Shown piece after piece: positions 47,040-59,020 of a DNA stretch of 64,000 bases. The notes beneath the pieces were generated by a model. It saw only the letters and a list, made by a program, of their open reading frames with translations. It did not search any database and was not told the DNA's origin. This DNA is from Amborella trichopoda (taxonomy: Eukaryota; Streptophyta; Magnoliopsida; Amborellales; Amborellaceae), in the NCBI RefSeq assembly GCF_000471905.2, contig NW_006500104.1, positions 2,536,464 to 2,600,463 on the forward strand. The letters run 5' to 3'. The position numbers and the translations under genes were made by a program. Positions within the stretch are counted from its first letter, which is position 1. The number at the start of each line of letters is the position of its first letter.

Positions 47040-49700
47040 CTTCCTCAAATCCATACCGGTCTTGATCCCCAAGTCGCAGTACATCGGCTTGGCATTGATC
47101 TATCCTTCAAACCTGTAAAGCAGAAATCGAGAAGGTTCCGACTTGATCTTGAAATGCAGATAAATGCTGAAGTAACTAAACTCAGAGAAGCAGGTTTTAC
47201 TCGGGAGGACAAAAACCCGAAATGGCTCGCCAATTTTGTTCGAGTTAAAAAGAAGACTAGGAAAATATGGGTCTGCATTAATTTCTGTGATTTGAATGTT
47301 GCCTGTCCAAAGGATGACTTCCCATTGTCGTTCACAGAAATTCTTATCGATTCCATAGCCCATTGCCAAATATTATCCTTCATGGATGGATATTCAGGGT
47401 ATAATCTGATAACGATGGCACCAGAGGATGAAGAGGCCACCGCCTTCCTGACCCTCTAAGGGGTCTTTTGTTAACTACCTCGACTGCAGGATGCAAGGAG
47501 TTGAAAAGAACTACCCGCCAATCGAGAAGATCTGCTTGGCACTTATCTTCGGGGTCCAAAATCTTCGCCATTATCAGCTCGGTCGTGAGGTGCAACTTAT
47601 CTCAAAAGCTAACCCCATCAAGTTCCTCATGACACGCCCTTGTCTGTCAGAGCGCTTGGCTAAATGGTCGCTATTACTAATGGATTTCAACATCATGTAT
47701 GTGCCGTAAAACACCATCAAGGGCCAAGCCCTCGTTGATTTCCTGATAGCACACCCCTTACCGCTAGAATCTCCCCTTGTCAAGCAACCTCCCCGATGAG
47801 GAAGTGTTTTGCGATGAGCCAGCTTATGATTGGAAGATGTAATTTGATAGGGCCTTTCAGTGTGAACGAGGTGGTGTTGGCGTATGACCTCTCAAGATGG
47901 TGTCATTCCCTTGTCCTTCTCCCTTGCAAAGGCCGACTCACACAATGAGGCTGAGTATCAAGCCCTCATAATAGGGCTTGAAGTCACCTCAGACAGCCAA
48001 CTGAAATGGTTAGCCATTTTTTATGATTTGGAACTAATAATACGGTAGCTCAAAGGGATACATGATATGAGAATAAAGAGCCTCAAGCCTTACTATGACA
48101 CTATTAAGACCTTGATGGCTAACCTCAATGACTTTTCCTTAAGGCACATCCCTAGAAGGTTGAATTCATAGGCTGATGCCCTTGTCATGCTCGGCCCCAC
48201 TACTCAAATCTCCATAAAAGAACCCACGCTTATATGGGTAGCAGAGTATAGGCACATCAAGCTGGTTAAAGAGTTAGATGGGGACGATGAAAGGATTATT
48301 TTCCCAAAATTCCCTCCTTACCCATTCAGAGCACTCCTCGCTGCCAAGGATGCTCTCAAAGCTGAAAGGAAGGTGAAGCAGGTCCAAGGAAATAAGCCCG
48401 AGAAACAAGAAAGGGAGATCTTTGATCCAATATGCGTCGAGATCGAGCAGGTTGAGGATTGGAGGGAACCCATAATCAACTTTATTAAACATGGTTTCCT
48501 ACCGGAAGATCGCATTGAGCGCAACAGTACACGAAGAATGGCCACCAAATGCACTCTTCTTGATGGAGATGCTCTCTTTTGACGATCCTTCGACAACATC
48601 CTCCTCCGATATGTCGACATAAACGGGGCGAAGCTAGTACTGGAAGAAGTGCATGCCGAGATTTGTGGCCTTCATAAACTTTATGAACGGATACGAAGGT
48701 TGGGATATTACTGGCCATCATTGGTCACAAATTCATTGACCTATGCCAAAAGGTACCAAGTGTGTCAACTAAGTTCAAACCTCATTCACCAACCACCAGA
48801 GCCTCTTCATCCTATGGTGATGTCATGGCCCTTCTCACACTGAGGTATGGACATTGTCGGACCCATCAATCCTCCCTCGGCATTGGGCCATACCTTCGTC
48901 TTAGTTGCTACCGATTATTTCTCAAAATGGGCTGAAGCGATTCCTCTCAGACATGTCCCCGGGGAATCAGTGGCCAACTTCGTGTGACATCAAATCCTTT
49001 ACCGATTCGGTGTGCCAGACCGGATCACATCAGATAACGGTCCCCAGTTAAGAAGTCAGCACATCGATCGCTTGGTTAACCAATTTGGTTTCGAGTGGAA
49101 GTACTCTACTATGTACCACCCTCGGGCAAATTGTTTGGTCGAAGCCTTCAACAAGACCCTTTGCAATGTTCTAAGGAAATCGGTGTCTAAGACAAGGAAA
49201 AATTGGTATGAGAAGCTTCTAAATGCCCTATGGGCTTAGCGTACACCACCTGGAGTGCCACCAACTCTACTCCTTATTCTTTAGCTTATGGGAGTGAAGC
49301 GGTACTACCCCTTGAAATTCAACTTCCTTCGCTTCACATCACCGTGCATCATGATATGAGATAAGATGAACAGGTAAAGTTGCGCTACAAAGACTTAGAT
49401 GCACTTGATGAGAAGAGATTTGAAGCCCCGCAGAACCTTGAACTCTACTGGGGGATGATGAAAAGATCTTTTGACAAGTCAATCAAAATTCGCTCATTCT
49501 CTCGTGGTGATGTGGTCCTAGCAGTAAAACTGCTAATCGTTATGCATGGGTTAAGCAAGGGGAAGTTTGAGCCTAAGTGGGAAGGCCCTTTTCTATTTAA
49601 GAAGGCTTCCCCAAAAGGGGGTTACATATTAACCCATCCTGATGGAGAGGAGGCAATGCCTCCTATCAACGGATGTTACCTGAAAAGGTACTACTCATGA
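47040..49700 (+). mobile_element. Element 3 pol remnant: RT, RNase H, aRH, integrase
   Basis: Reverse transcriptase lies at 47154-47459 (CINFCDLNVACPKDDFPLS, then SFMDGYSGYNLITMAPEDEE). RNase H is at 47491-47709 (KNYPPIEKICLALIFGVQNL, then LISKANPIKFLMTRP). The aRH is at about 47800-48180 (AYDWKM, then SHNEAEYQALIIGLE-like residues near 47940). Integrase is at 48590-49700 (HAEICGLHKLYERIRRLGYY, RITSDNGPQLRSQHIDRL, YHPRANCLVEAFNKTLCNVL, and a C-terminal GKFEPKWEGPFLFKKASPKG). The domain order is that of the Tat lineage. The remnant is old and broken in many places. Confidence 0.85.
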
Positions 49701-50169
49701 CTTACGGTCTCGGAGGCGTGACCTCGAGCGCACCCCTCTCCACATGTTGCCGCCAAGCACATTTTCACCGTCAAGTGCAACCCCTGTATTGCTGAGCATA
49801 ACCCTTCTGCCTTTACGCCCATGCCTTTTGCATGCACCTCCACGCATGCCTTCCCTAGCCGACACGTTCGTTTGCGCATCGACAAGGTTTGACCCTCATC
49901 ACCTTTCCATCCCCAATGGAGTAATACTCGCACCCTCGATCACATGAGTTGACCCATTTTAATCACTAGGGAGTCACATCCACTCCTTAATCCCGAGTAA
50001 ATCTGCTTCCACTCACCATCCCTCAGTGGGACACACCTTCATCTGAACCCATTGTTCATAAATGATCTCGACCATTACATCTCAATGAGTCAGACCGCCA
50101 TCCACAGACTCATTCCCCATGGAGCCTCATCTACTTCATATCCCCCAGTGAGTCCACTCCTTACTAAAC

Positions 50170-50670
50170 TACCCACATATATGGAAAATTGCATAGCGGT
50201 CTAGTTGCATGACCTTAAACTATAACACCCGTTCTGGCCGCATGACGTTAAACTGCTTCGAACCACGGTCTAGTTGCATGACCTTAAATTGTAGCACCTG
50301 TCCTGGTCGCACGACATTAAACGGCTTCGCACCATGATCCAATTGCACGACCTTAAACTGTAGCACCCATCCTGGTCACATGACGTTAAACACCTTCGCA
50401 CCACGGTCCAATTGTATGACCTTAAACTATAACACCCGTCGTGGTCACATGACATTAAACTTCTTCGCACCATGGTCCTGTTGCATGACCATAAAACTGT
50501 AGCACATGTCCTGACCACATGACGTTAAAATGCTTCGCACAACAGTCCAGCTGCATGACCCTAAACTGAAGCATTTGTCGTGGTCGCATGACATTAAACT
50601 ACTCTGCACAATGGTCAAAGCTATGTGACCCTAAACCGTAGCCCAGATCCCAGTGGCATGACCTTAAGCA
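50170..50670 (+). repeat. Minisatellite downstream of element 3 pol
   Basis: Alternating units resemble CACGGTCTAGTTGCATGACC, TTAAACTGTAGC, then CCTGTCCTGGTCGCACGACA, TTAAACTGCTTCGCA. The full period is about 95-100 bp, or two similar half-units of about 48 bp, with about ten half-units. The core GCATGACCTTAAACT is shared with the post-pol blocks of elements 1 and 2 in the same orientation relative to pol. Confidence 0.85.
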
Positions 50671-50985
50671 CGCCTCCATACAAGTGTGCACCCTCTGCTG
50701 CGCGCACGCCCTCTGCATGCCCTTCCATGCATGCCTCCCCTAACCGGCCCATCCACATGTGCATACCACTTTTACTGCCTCCTCAGTGAGTCTATTTCCA
50801 TTGCATTCACAAACTCACAACATACCCCAGTGAGTGGTACCCACACTCACGAAACCATGGTGACCCATCTCGTCATCCATACTCACCGTCAGCTAGTGGG
50901 TCACCCCTTATCCATCTTTCACACAAAACACCACCCATCATACATAGACAGTCTCTTGCCATCTCCCCCAAGTGCGTCAAAACAC

Positions 50986-51051
50986 CACCATACTCACCCT
51001 ATGGCCTCCACAGACCATCACCATACTCACCCTATGGCCTCCACAGACCAT
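50986..51051 (+). repeat. Perfect 33-bp tandem pair
   Basis: CACCATACTCACCCTATGGC, then CTCCACAGACCAT, occurs twice head to tail with no difference. The exact identity points to a recent event within old DNA. Confidence 0.9.
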
Positions 51052-52231
51052 CATCTATCGACATCATGGCCCAAGTTATATGACCACAAACTGTAGTGCA
51101 CGTCTTGACTACATGATGTAAATTGCTTCGTACATTGGTCAAGGCTATATGATCTTAAATCATAGCCCAGTTCTCGGAGGCATGACCTTAAACATGCCCC
51201 CACAAAAAACTAGGCATGGTGTAAACCTAAAAGGGGAATGCCATGATGGATGGGCATAGTCACGAAACCATGAGTAAAGTGTTCCGTATAATAAAAATCA
51301 AGCACGGTGAAAATTCGAAAGGGCAACGTGAGAAAAAATATAGAAAAAAGGCAGACATGGTCGTCAGGTCATGGGCAAAAGAGCCTAATAAAAAGAAAGC
51401 TGGTGAAAACCATCTTTACGGCACCACCTCCCCTTGTCAAAGTGAAAACCCGAAGGGCACATGGACCAATAAGTAGGTTGATGCAGTGTTTGCTTCCATA
51501 GGTGGCTTCAAACGGCACTTCAAGGAAAATCCTTAGAACCAGAATACCTTGTTGTCGAGACCCAAAAACAAGATTGTTCACAGCGAAGAAGCTGTCAAAC
51601 CAGGTCAGGCAAACCTGGTGTAGCAGCAAACAACACCACCAATATGTCAAACAATGTGTAGACATTAAAATCATCCCGTCATAAGTCCAACAGGGTGTAC
51701 ACGTTAAAATCATCCCTCAAGATCCCTCACTGACAAGAAACTGTCAAATCAGTTCAATACATGCCCACAGCAACAAGGGTAGATCCCTTTCAAGGCCGTC
51801 TCACCATAATCCGTCCCTAGCCGGACCAGACATTCGGGATAGGCCAACAAAAAGCCCTCGACTAGACTCAGCATGATGGGGCCCACAGAGGTACCTAGCT
51901 TGTCAAAGCAGACCGAGTGTAGCAGCAAACAACGACACAAATATGTCTAACAAAGGTGAGGACTTTAAAAGAATATTGTTCGTCCAATAAGGGTGAGGAC
52001 TTTAACACATCCCCCCAAAAGTCTCCACGTCTAGGTCTACATGCCCTTAAACAAGGCTCCCAACCGTCAGAGCACCTTGGTTACCCCTCCGAGATGCAGC
52101 TTTGCACGAGTATCCCTTTGGCGTTCCTAAAATCTGGTGGTCAAGAAGAAAACTAAAGTGGAATGACCAAGTTTGATTCTGAATGTTGTCCTTCTCGCTT
52201 CTCTTGAAGTACAACATTCGTTGGGGCAAGC

Positions 52232-54530
52232 TATTTGAAGCTATTTTTCAACACTTGTATCCCCGATGTGAATAAGGAGAAAGCATTTCATGGCCTCGAT
52301 CCGCAGGGGCCAAAATGCCCGTGGACTACAGAAGCCATAGGTATAAGCCCTAATCCAGAAGTGAAATTTTGAAAAGTCTTAGAATGCTACAAGAAGGTTC
52401 AAAATCATGCCTATAAGTTTCTTAATAACACCTGCCAAGTTTCGTCGCAATCTGACGAGTTTAAGGCACTGCGGATGAAGAAACCATTTTGAAAAAACGA
52501 CCTCTTTCGCCCTGAAAATGAACCTTAAAACTACAACCCCATCATGGAGCATCCAATGAACATAGGACCAATGTCATTGGATCCAAAACGTCTGAAAACC
52601 CCTAGGGACCAAGTTTCGGATTGTTTGGATCTTTCAGGACCAAGTTATGACCAAATTACCCAAAATGGGTAGGTCGCACGCTATTACCGTGCACCCTCAG
52701 TAAACCAGTTTCCATTAATAGAAACTATGTTTTTAGGTTTTGAGTTGAACTTTAGAAGGCCATATCTCTCTCTTCCCATGTCAGATCAAGCTCAAATTCT
52801 AGAGGCATGTTCGTTTCGTCGACTCGAATATTTTGATATGCGGCACGACCCATGTCATGGCCCAAGACAGGAGAAAAACAACAGAAAAGATTGCAATCCA
52901 ATTCAAGGTTATAGATTTTCTAGCAAGAGTGCGCCTCAATCGAGCGGTCACATCACGACCCTCGCACATCGGATCGGCCTAAAACTAGACCCATTATGAG
53001 CACGAGGTTAGAGGCTTCTTTTGAACCGAACCTCGTATGTGATGGACGGTCATATTCGATGTACAATGATTTCGAAGTTGGCGCAATTTTTTGCTACTGG
53101 AACCCAAATTCTGGCCAAACTACCAAATTTGGAAAACGGTCGTTCAGACACCAAATCGAGCCACGTTCATCACCAAATTCTCATGATGGCATCCTTGCCA
53201 AAATATAGTGATGAAATCATGAAAAAACACTGAGAAATTGGCATGATCTTGAATTAAAAATCGCACGTTCCTCATAATTTTTACATGTCCATCTTGGCCC
53301 AAAAGTCTGATCCATGGCTCGAAATGAGTATCAAAACAACTGTCTTCCCATGTCAATCAAGTAAAGAATAGTCATTTGGCCGAATGAAAACTGGAAGGAC
53401 CTCGAACTGACCTTGGAAGATCGCAAATGTTGCATGGCCATGACAGGAACTTAATTGGAATTTCAAGATTTGTTGGTGAGAAGCAAAATCGTCATTTTGC
53501 CTCTAATTTCTTAATTTTATTTAATTCATTTAATTTCTAATTTTTCAGAATTAGGTTAATAATTGGACATCCACCCATATTTGGATTAATTATCTATATA
53601 AGCACGTGATGTGCTCATGTAAAATAGGCTGCTTCGATTAATAAAATTTGGGCTTTTGTTTAAGTTTTGGGTGACGATTTAGAGAGAGCGAGAGGAGAGA
53701 GATGATCTAGGTGAGTATTTTTTGGTGTTAAAGGTAACTTTCTCTATCCTCTCCTCTCCTCTTTCTCTCTCCTTCCTCTCTTCTTTCTGTCTATTCTTTC
53801 TCTCTTCTTTCTCTCTCTTCTTTCACTCTCTTCATAGTCTCCACCTTCTCTCCCTTCATCTTCTCCACTTTCTCTCTCTTCTTCTTCCTTCTTTCTCTCT
53901 CTGCTTCCCTCTTCTTTCTCTCTCTTCTTCCTCCCTTTCCTCTTCTTTCCTCTTCTTCTTTCCTTTCTCTTTCCTTTGTTTCTTTTCTTTCTCTTTTCTC
54001 CTTTCCTCTTTCTCTCTTTTCTTCCTCCCTTATCTCTTCTTCTTTCCTTTCTCTTTCATTTGCTTCTCTCTTTTCTCTCTCTGCTCCTTTCCTTTCTCTC
54101 TCTTCTTTTTTATTTTCTCTCTCTTCTTCTTTCCTTTCTCTCTCATCTTCTTTCCTTTCTCTCTACTTTTTTCCTTTCTTTTTCTTCTTCTTTCCTTTCT
54201 CTCTTTGTATCTTTCTTTTTTCTCTCTTCTTCTTTCCTCTCTCTCCTCTTCTTCCTATTTTTCCTTTCTCTCTCTTATCCTTTTCTCTTTGTCTCTTCTT
54301 TCTCTCTCTTATTTCCTTTCTTTCTTTCTCTTCTCTCTTTCTGTCCCGCATAGTAGGGTACACCGACGTACGTGACATCTTTCTCTCTTCTGTCTCTCTC
54401 TGTCTAGGGTGGAGTACGACGTCGTGCGCAACATCTATCTCTTCTTTCTCTATCTGACACGATGCGGTACACCACCTTGTGTACTCTTTCTCTCTCTTTT
54501 CTCTCTGTCTGGCATTCCAGGGTGGAGCCG
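52232..54530 (+). repeat. LTR-B, incomplete Tat/Ogre-like LTR
   Basis: Homologous to LTR-A from its start (TATTTGAAGCTATTTTTCAA) through U3, the TATA box, the polypyrimidine tract (about 53731-54340) and part of the 55-bp block. It ends abruptly at about 54530, where 3' UTR sequence begins again. It is probably the 3' LTR of element 3, reshaped by recombination. Confidence 0.75.
53595..53645 (+). promoter_or_regulatory. LTR-B core promoter: TATA box, G-box, AATAAA
   Basis: TATATAAG (53595-53602), CACGTG (53603-53608) and AATAAA (53640-53645) repeat the spacing seen in LTR-A almost exactly. LTR-C has TTATAAG at about 56331 but no intact G-box. Confidence 0.6.
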
Positions 54531-54975
54531 TTTTAAGGCTGCCTCACAAAACTCCCTCCCTGGTCGGACCAGACATTTAGGATATGCCAATAAAAAGCCC
54601 CTGACTAAACTTGACAGGATGGGGCCCACAGAGGTACCCTGCTTGTCAAAGAAAATCTAGTGTAGCAGCAAACAACACCGCAAATATGTCTGACAAAGGT
54701 GAGGACTTTAAAAGCATCATGTACATCCAACAAGGGTGAGGACTTTAAAAATGTCCCCCCAAAAGTCTCCACGTGTAGGTCTAGATGCCCTTAAACAAGG
54801 TCCTCAGCCATTTGAGCACCATGATCACCCCTTTGGGGAGCAGCTTAACACGAGTATCTCTTTGGCATTCATGTGATCCGGTGGCTAGGAAGAAAACTAC
54901 AGTCGAAGGACAAATTTTGATTCCGAATGTTGTTCTTTTCTCATCTCTCGAAGCATAACATTTTGCGGGGCAAGT
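54531..54975 (+). repeat. Second copy of the element 3 3' UTR end
   Basis: This is homologous to 51770-52231. Shared words include CGGACCAGACATT, ATGGGGCCCACAGAGGTACC, GGTGAGGACTTTAAAA and CCCCCCAAAAGTCTCCACGT. It ends in the purine tract GCGGGGCAAG, right before LTR-C. It shows that a UTR-plus-LTR unit is repeated in tandem. Confidence 0.85.
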
Positions 54976-57900
54976 TGTTTGAAGGTATTTTTCAACACTT
55001 GTATCCCCAATGAGAATAAAGAGAAATCATTTCGTGACCTTAGTGCACAAGTGCCAAAATGCCTCTAGACTATGGAAGCCGTAGGTCAATAAGCCCTGAT
55101 CTAGACGTGAAATTTCCAAAAGACTCAGAATGGTCCAAGAAGGTTCAAGATTGTGCTTAAAGGTCTATAAGAACACCTGCCATGTTTCATCACAATCCGA
55201 TGAGTTTAAGGCAGTGTAAACGACAAAACAGTTTTGAGAAATTCCGCCTCTATCATGCTGAAAATGGACCCTAAACTTTAACACCATAATCAAAGTGTCC
55301 AATGATCTCTAGACGTTTTCCATTCGATCTAAAATGTCCGAAAACCCCCAGACACCAATTTTTCATGCATTCAGGCACTTTTGGAACACGTTATGGCAAA
55401 ATTACATAAAAAGGTAGGTCGTACACTATTACAGTGCACCCTCGATGAACCAATTTCGATTAATGGAAACTGTGCTTCACAATTTTGGTGACAAATTTTC
55501 CATGGTCATATCTTCCTTATCCCAGGTCAGATAGAGCTCAAATTTTGAGAGCATGTTGATCTCGTCGACGCGGTCGATTCGATATGTGGCACGTGTAATG
55601 ACACAGTCTGATTTGAAAGAAATTGAAGAGAGAAGATTGCTGAAAAATTTTAAAAGTAGCGGGAAATTTCAAGCAGCACGTCCCCTCAATTCGCATCACA
55701 ACACTCGCATGTCGGATCGACCCGAAACCAGACTCATTACAAGCATGAGTCAGAGGCTTCATCTAAGCCGAACCTCACAAATGCTGCATGGTCAGATTCT
55801 CCGCACAACGGAGTTGAAGTTTTTACAATTTTAGGCCACCGGAAACCAAATTCTGGCCAAGATACCAAATTTGCAAAACAGTCGTTCGGATACCAACGCG
55901 AACCACGTTCATTGCCAAACGCTCATGACGGCATGTGCGTTAAAATACAACAAAGAATTCATGGAAAAAAAAATTGAGAAACAGGCATAATCTTGAATCA
56001 AAGATCGCAGCTTTCTCATGATTTTTACATCTCGTGATCATGGCCCAAAAGTTCGATCCATTACTTGAAATGGATATCAAAATGACCGCCTTCTCGAGCC
56101 GATCAAGATAAGAATAATCTTTTGACCGGATGAAGACCGAAAGGACCTCGGAAGATCGCAAAGGTTGCATGTCCATGACATGAACTTAATTGGAATTACA
56201 GGCTTTGTGGCTGAGACGCAAAATCGTCATTTTGCCCTCAATTTATTAATTTTCTTTAATTCATTTAATTCCTATTTTTCCACAATTAGATTAAGAATTG
56301 AGCATCCACCCATGTTTGGACTAAAATTCTTTATAAGTACGTAATGTTCACATGTAAAGGACCCCCCTCTTGATCAATTGAAAATTGGTTTTTTAATTGA
56401 GTTTTTTGGTCACGGTTTAAAGAGAGAGGGAGGAGAGAGAAGATCTAGGTGGGAATTAAAGGTAACTTTTTCTCTCCTCTCTTCTTTTCTTTCTCTCTTC
56501 TTTCCCTCTCTTCTTTCCCTCTCTTCTTTTTCTATATGCCTTTCTCGCTCCTCTCTTTTATCTCTCTTTTCTTCTTTTCTTTCTCTTTATTCTTTTTGTC
56601 TCTTCTATCTCTCTCTTCTTTTCTTCTTTCCTTTCTCTCTCTTCTTTTCTTCTTTCCTTTCTCTCTCTTCTTTCTCTTTCTTTATTCCTTTCTCACTTCT
56701 TCCTTTTTTTCTCCCTTTTTTTCTTTCCTTCCTCTTTCTTCTTCTTTCTTTTCTCTCTCTTCTTCTTTCCTTTCTTTCCATGTTTCTTTCCTTCTCTTTC
56801 TTCTTCTTTCCTTTCTCCCCCTTCTTTCCTTTCTCTCTCCGCTTCTTTCCTTTCTTTCTGCTCTTCTTTCCTTTCTCTCTCTTCTTCTTTCCATTTTCTC
56901 TCTGTTTCTTTCCTTTCTCTTTTGCTTCTTTCCTTTCTCTCTCTTCTTCCTTCCTCTCTTCTCTTCTTCTTTTCCATTTCCCTCTTTTTCTCTCTCTTCT
57001 CTCTCTCTGCCTGGTATGGCGAGGTGTACAGCCGTGCGCATTATATATCTCTCTTCTCTCCCTATCTAGCATGACGGGGTATACCGTTGGGCATGTTATT
57101 TCTCTCTTCTCTCTCTGTTTAGCATGGTGGGGTATACCATCGTCCACATTATTTCTTTCTCTTCTCTTTCTGTCTGGCACGACAGGGTATACTGCCGTGC
57201 CTGTTATTTCTCTCTCTCTGTCTGGCACGATGGGGTATACCGTCGTGCATGTTATTTCTCTGTTCTCTCTCTCTCAGTCTTACATGGAGGCGTATACCGT
57301 CATGTGTGTTATTTCTCTCTCTTCTCTCTCTTTGTCTAACATGTCGGGGAGCACTATCATGCTGTATTTTCTCTCTCTTCTTTGTCTCTGTCTAACATGG
57401 TGGCGTATACTTCCTTGCACATTATTTCTCTCTTCTCTCTCTGTGTGGCACGACAGAGTACATCACCATGTGCATTGTTTCTCGCTCTTCTCTCTTTGTC
57501 TGGCATGACGGGGTATACTGCAGTGTGTGCGACATCTTTCTCTCTTCTCTCCTCTTTCTCTCTTCTACTTGCTTGACCGGAGGGCTGGCTGAGCCTTGTG
57601 CCACCGTGCCAGTCTTACCGTCGAGCAGTCTAGCCGCCGTGTCAGTCTAGTAACTGTGCTCGTCTAGCTCCCGTGCCAGACTAGCTACCGTACAAGTCTT
57701 GTCGACATGTCAGTCTTGCTGTTGTGCCTATCTTGCTGTCGTACCAGTCTTACTGCATTGCTAGTCTTTCCACCAAGCAGTCTAGCCACCGTGTCAGTCT
57801 AGTCATCGTGCTTCTCAAGCTACTGCGCTAGACCAGCTGCCATGTTAGTCTTGTAACCATGCCAGTCTTACCACCTTTCCAAACTTCTTCTCTCTCTTTC

Positions 57901-59020
57901 TTCTCTCTTCTCTCTTCTCTCTTCTTTCTTCTCTTCTCTTCTTTTCTCTTCTTCTCTCATTCTTTTTTCCCTTCTCTCTTTTGGAAGGTTTAGCGAGACC
58001 CAAGATAACCGTCACCCTCTCCCATCTATTTTCATCTTCTTCTTTGTGAAGGATCTAGGTGAAAAACAAACCAGCCTTCGTCCCTCTTTCATCTCTTTTC
58101 TAAAATACAGTTCATCTCTGAAGGATCTGTGTGAAAAGCAAACCAAAATTCGTTTCTCTTTTCTCTTTCTTTGAAGGATCTGGGTGAAAAACAAACCAGC
58201 CTTCGTTTCTCTTTTCTCTTTCCCTGAAGGATCTGGGTGAAAAACAAACCAGCCTTCATTTACTCTTTCTCTAAAGTGCTGGGTGAAAGTCAAACCAGGC
58301 TTTGTTCCTTTGTTCTCTCTTTTCTAAAAACATATTTTATCTCTGAAGAACTGGGTGAAAGCCAAACCAGCCTTCGTCTCTCTTTTCTTTCTTTACTTTT
58401 TCTTCTTTCTCTGAAGAGCTGGGTGCAAGCCAAACTAGCTTTCGTCTCTTTTTCTCTCTTTATCCTTTCTGTTTCTTTTTCTTCTTTATAATATTCTCCT
58501 CTCTCCAATGTCTTTTCTCCATTTAACCCCTTTTCCCTTTCTCTTTACTGTAAAATATGCACTAAGAGTCCCCCGTCAAAGAGACCCTATATGGCTGTCA
58601 AATTGACACAAACTCCATTATGTTAATTTTTTTTTCATTTTTCTTCGAGTATACACGCCCGTGTGCACTCACCCTATGACAAGGTGGGGTCTTCTAACCC
58701 ACTTGTCAGTATTCTAATGTATGTGTGTCATCGGAGGAAAGAAGAAACAGGTCAATGGAGGCGATTCTGAACCGACCACAGGCTAAGGAGCCATTCCACT
58801 TGATCTAAGAGGGTGCCCATGTGAGCAGCCCGGGTGTGTCACGAACCCACGTGAGGTGAGTTCCGCTTTACGACCCAAATTCCTCTCTCACCGGTTGGTA
58901 TTCCTGCCCTTGTCTCCTTTACATTGTTCCGGAGAGAGCGATCTCAGGTCCCGGATCCATCTCAAACCCGAAGCCATGCCACCAAGTCATCCCGACCTAG
59001 AGGACGAGATTGAGGCACCT
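54976..59020 (+). repeat. LTR-C, near full-length Tat/Ogre-like LTR
   Basis: This LTR of about 4 kb starts TGTTTGAAGGTATTTTTCAA. It contains a TATA-like box at about 56332, a polypyrimidine tract (56466-57005), about ten 55-bp units (57006-57575), about fourteen 18-20 bp units (57595-57885) and seven units of the CAAACCAGCC repeat (58040-58450). U5 homology with LTR-A fades near 59020. Block copy numbers differ from LTR-A, so the arrays have changed since the copies split. Confidence 0.75.

Larger units (their letters stand above)
49701..52231 (+). other. 3' untranslated region of element 3
   Basis: A long non-coding stretch between the integrase end and the 3' LTR. It contains the minisatellite at 50170-50670, stray units at 51060-51200, GTGAGTC-rich repeats (about 49910-50160 and 50780-51060), a block at 51770-52231 duplicated at 54530-54975, and a purine tract TTGGGGCAAG just before the LTR. 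No antisense PMD frame is seen here, unlike elements 1 and 2. Confidence 0.6.

Noticed and set aside
53722-54375. Plus-strand frame of 217 residues
   Set aside because: Same cause: the CT tract of LTR-B.
56378-57508. Plus-strand frame of 376 residues and opposite Arg/Glu/Lys-rich frames
   Set aside because: The CT tract and 55-bp minisatellite of LTR-C read in open frames. The opposite strand is a GA tract.
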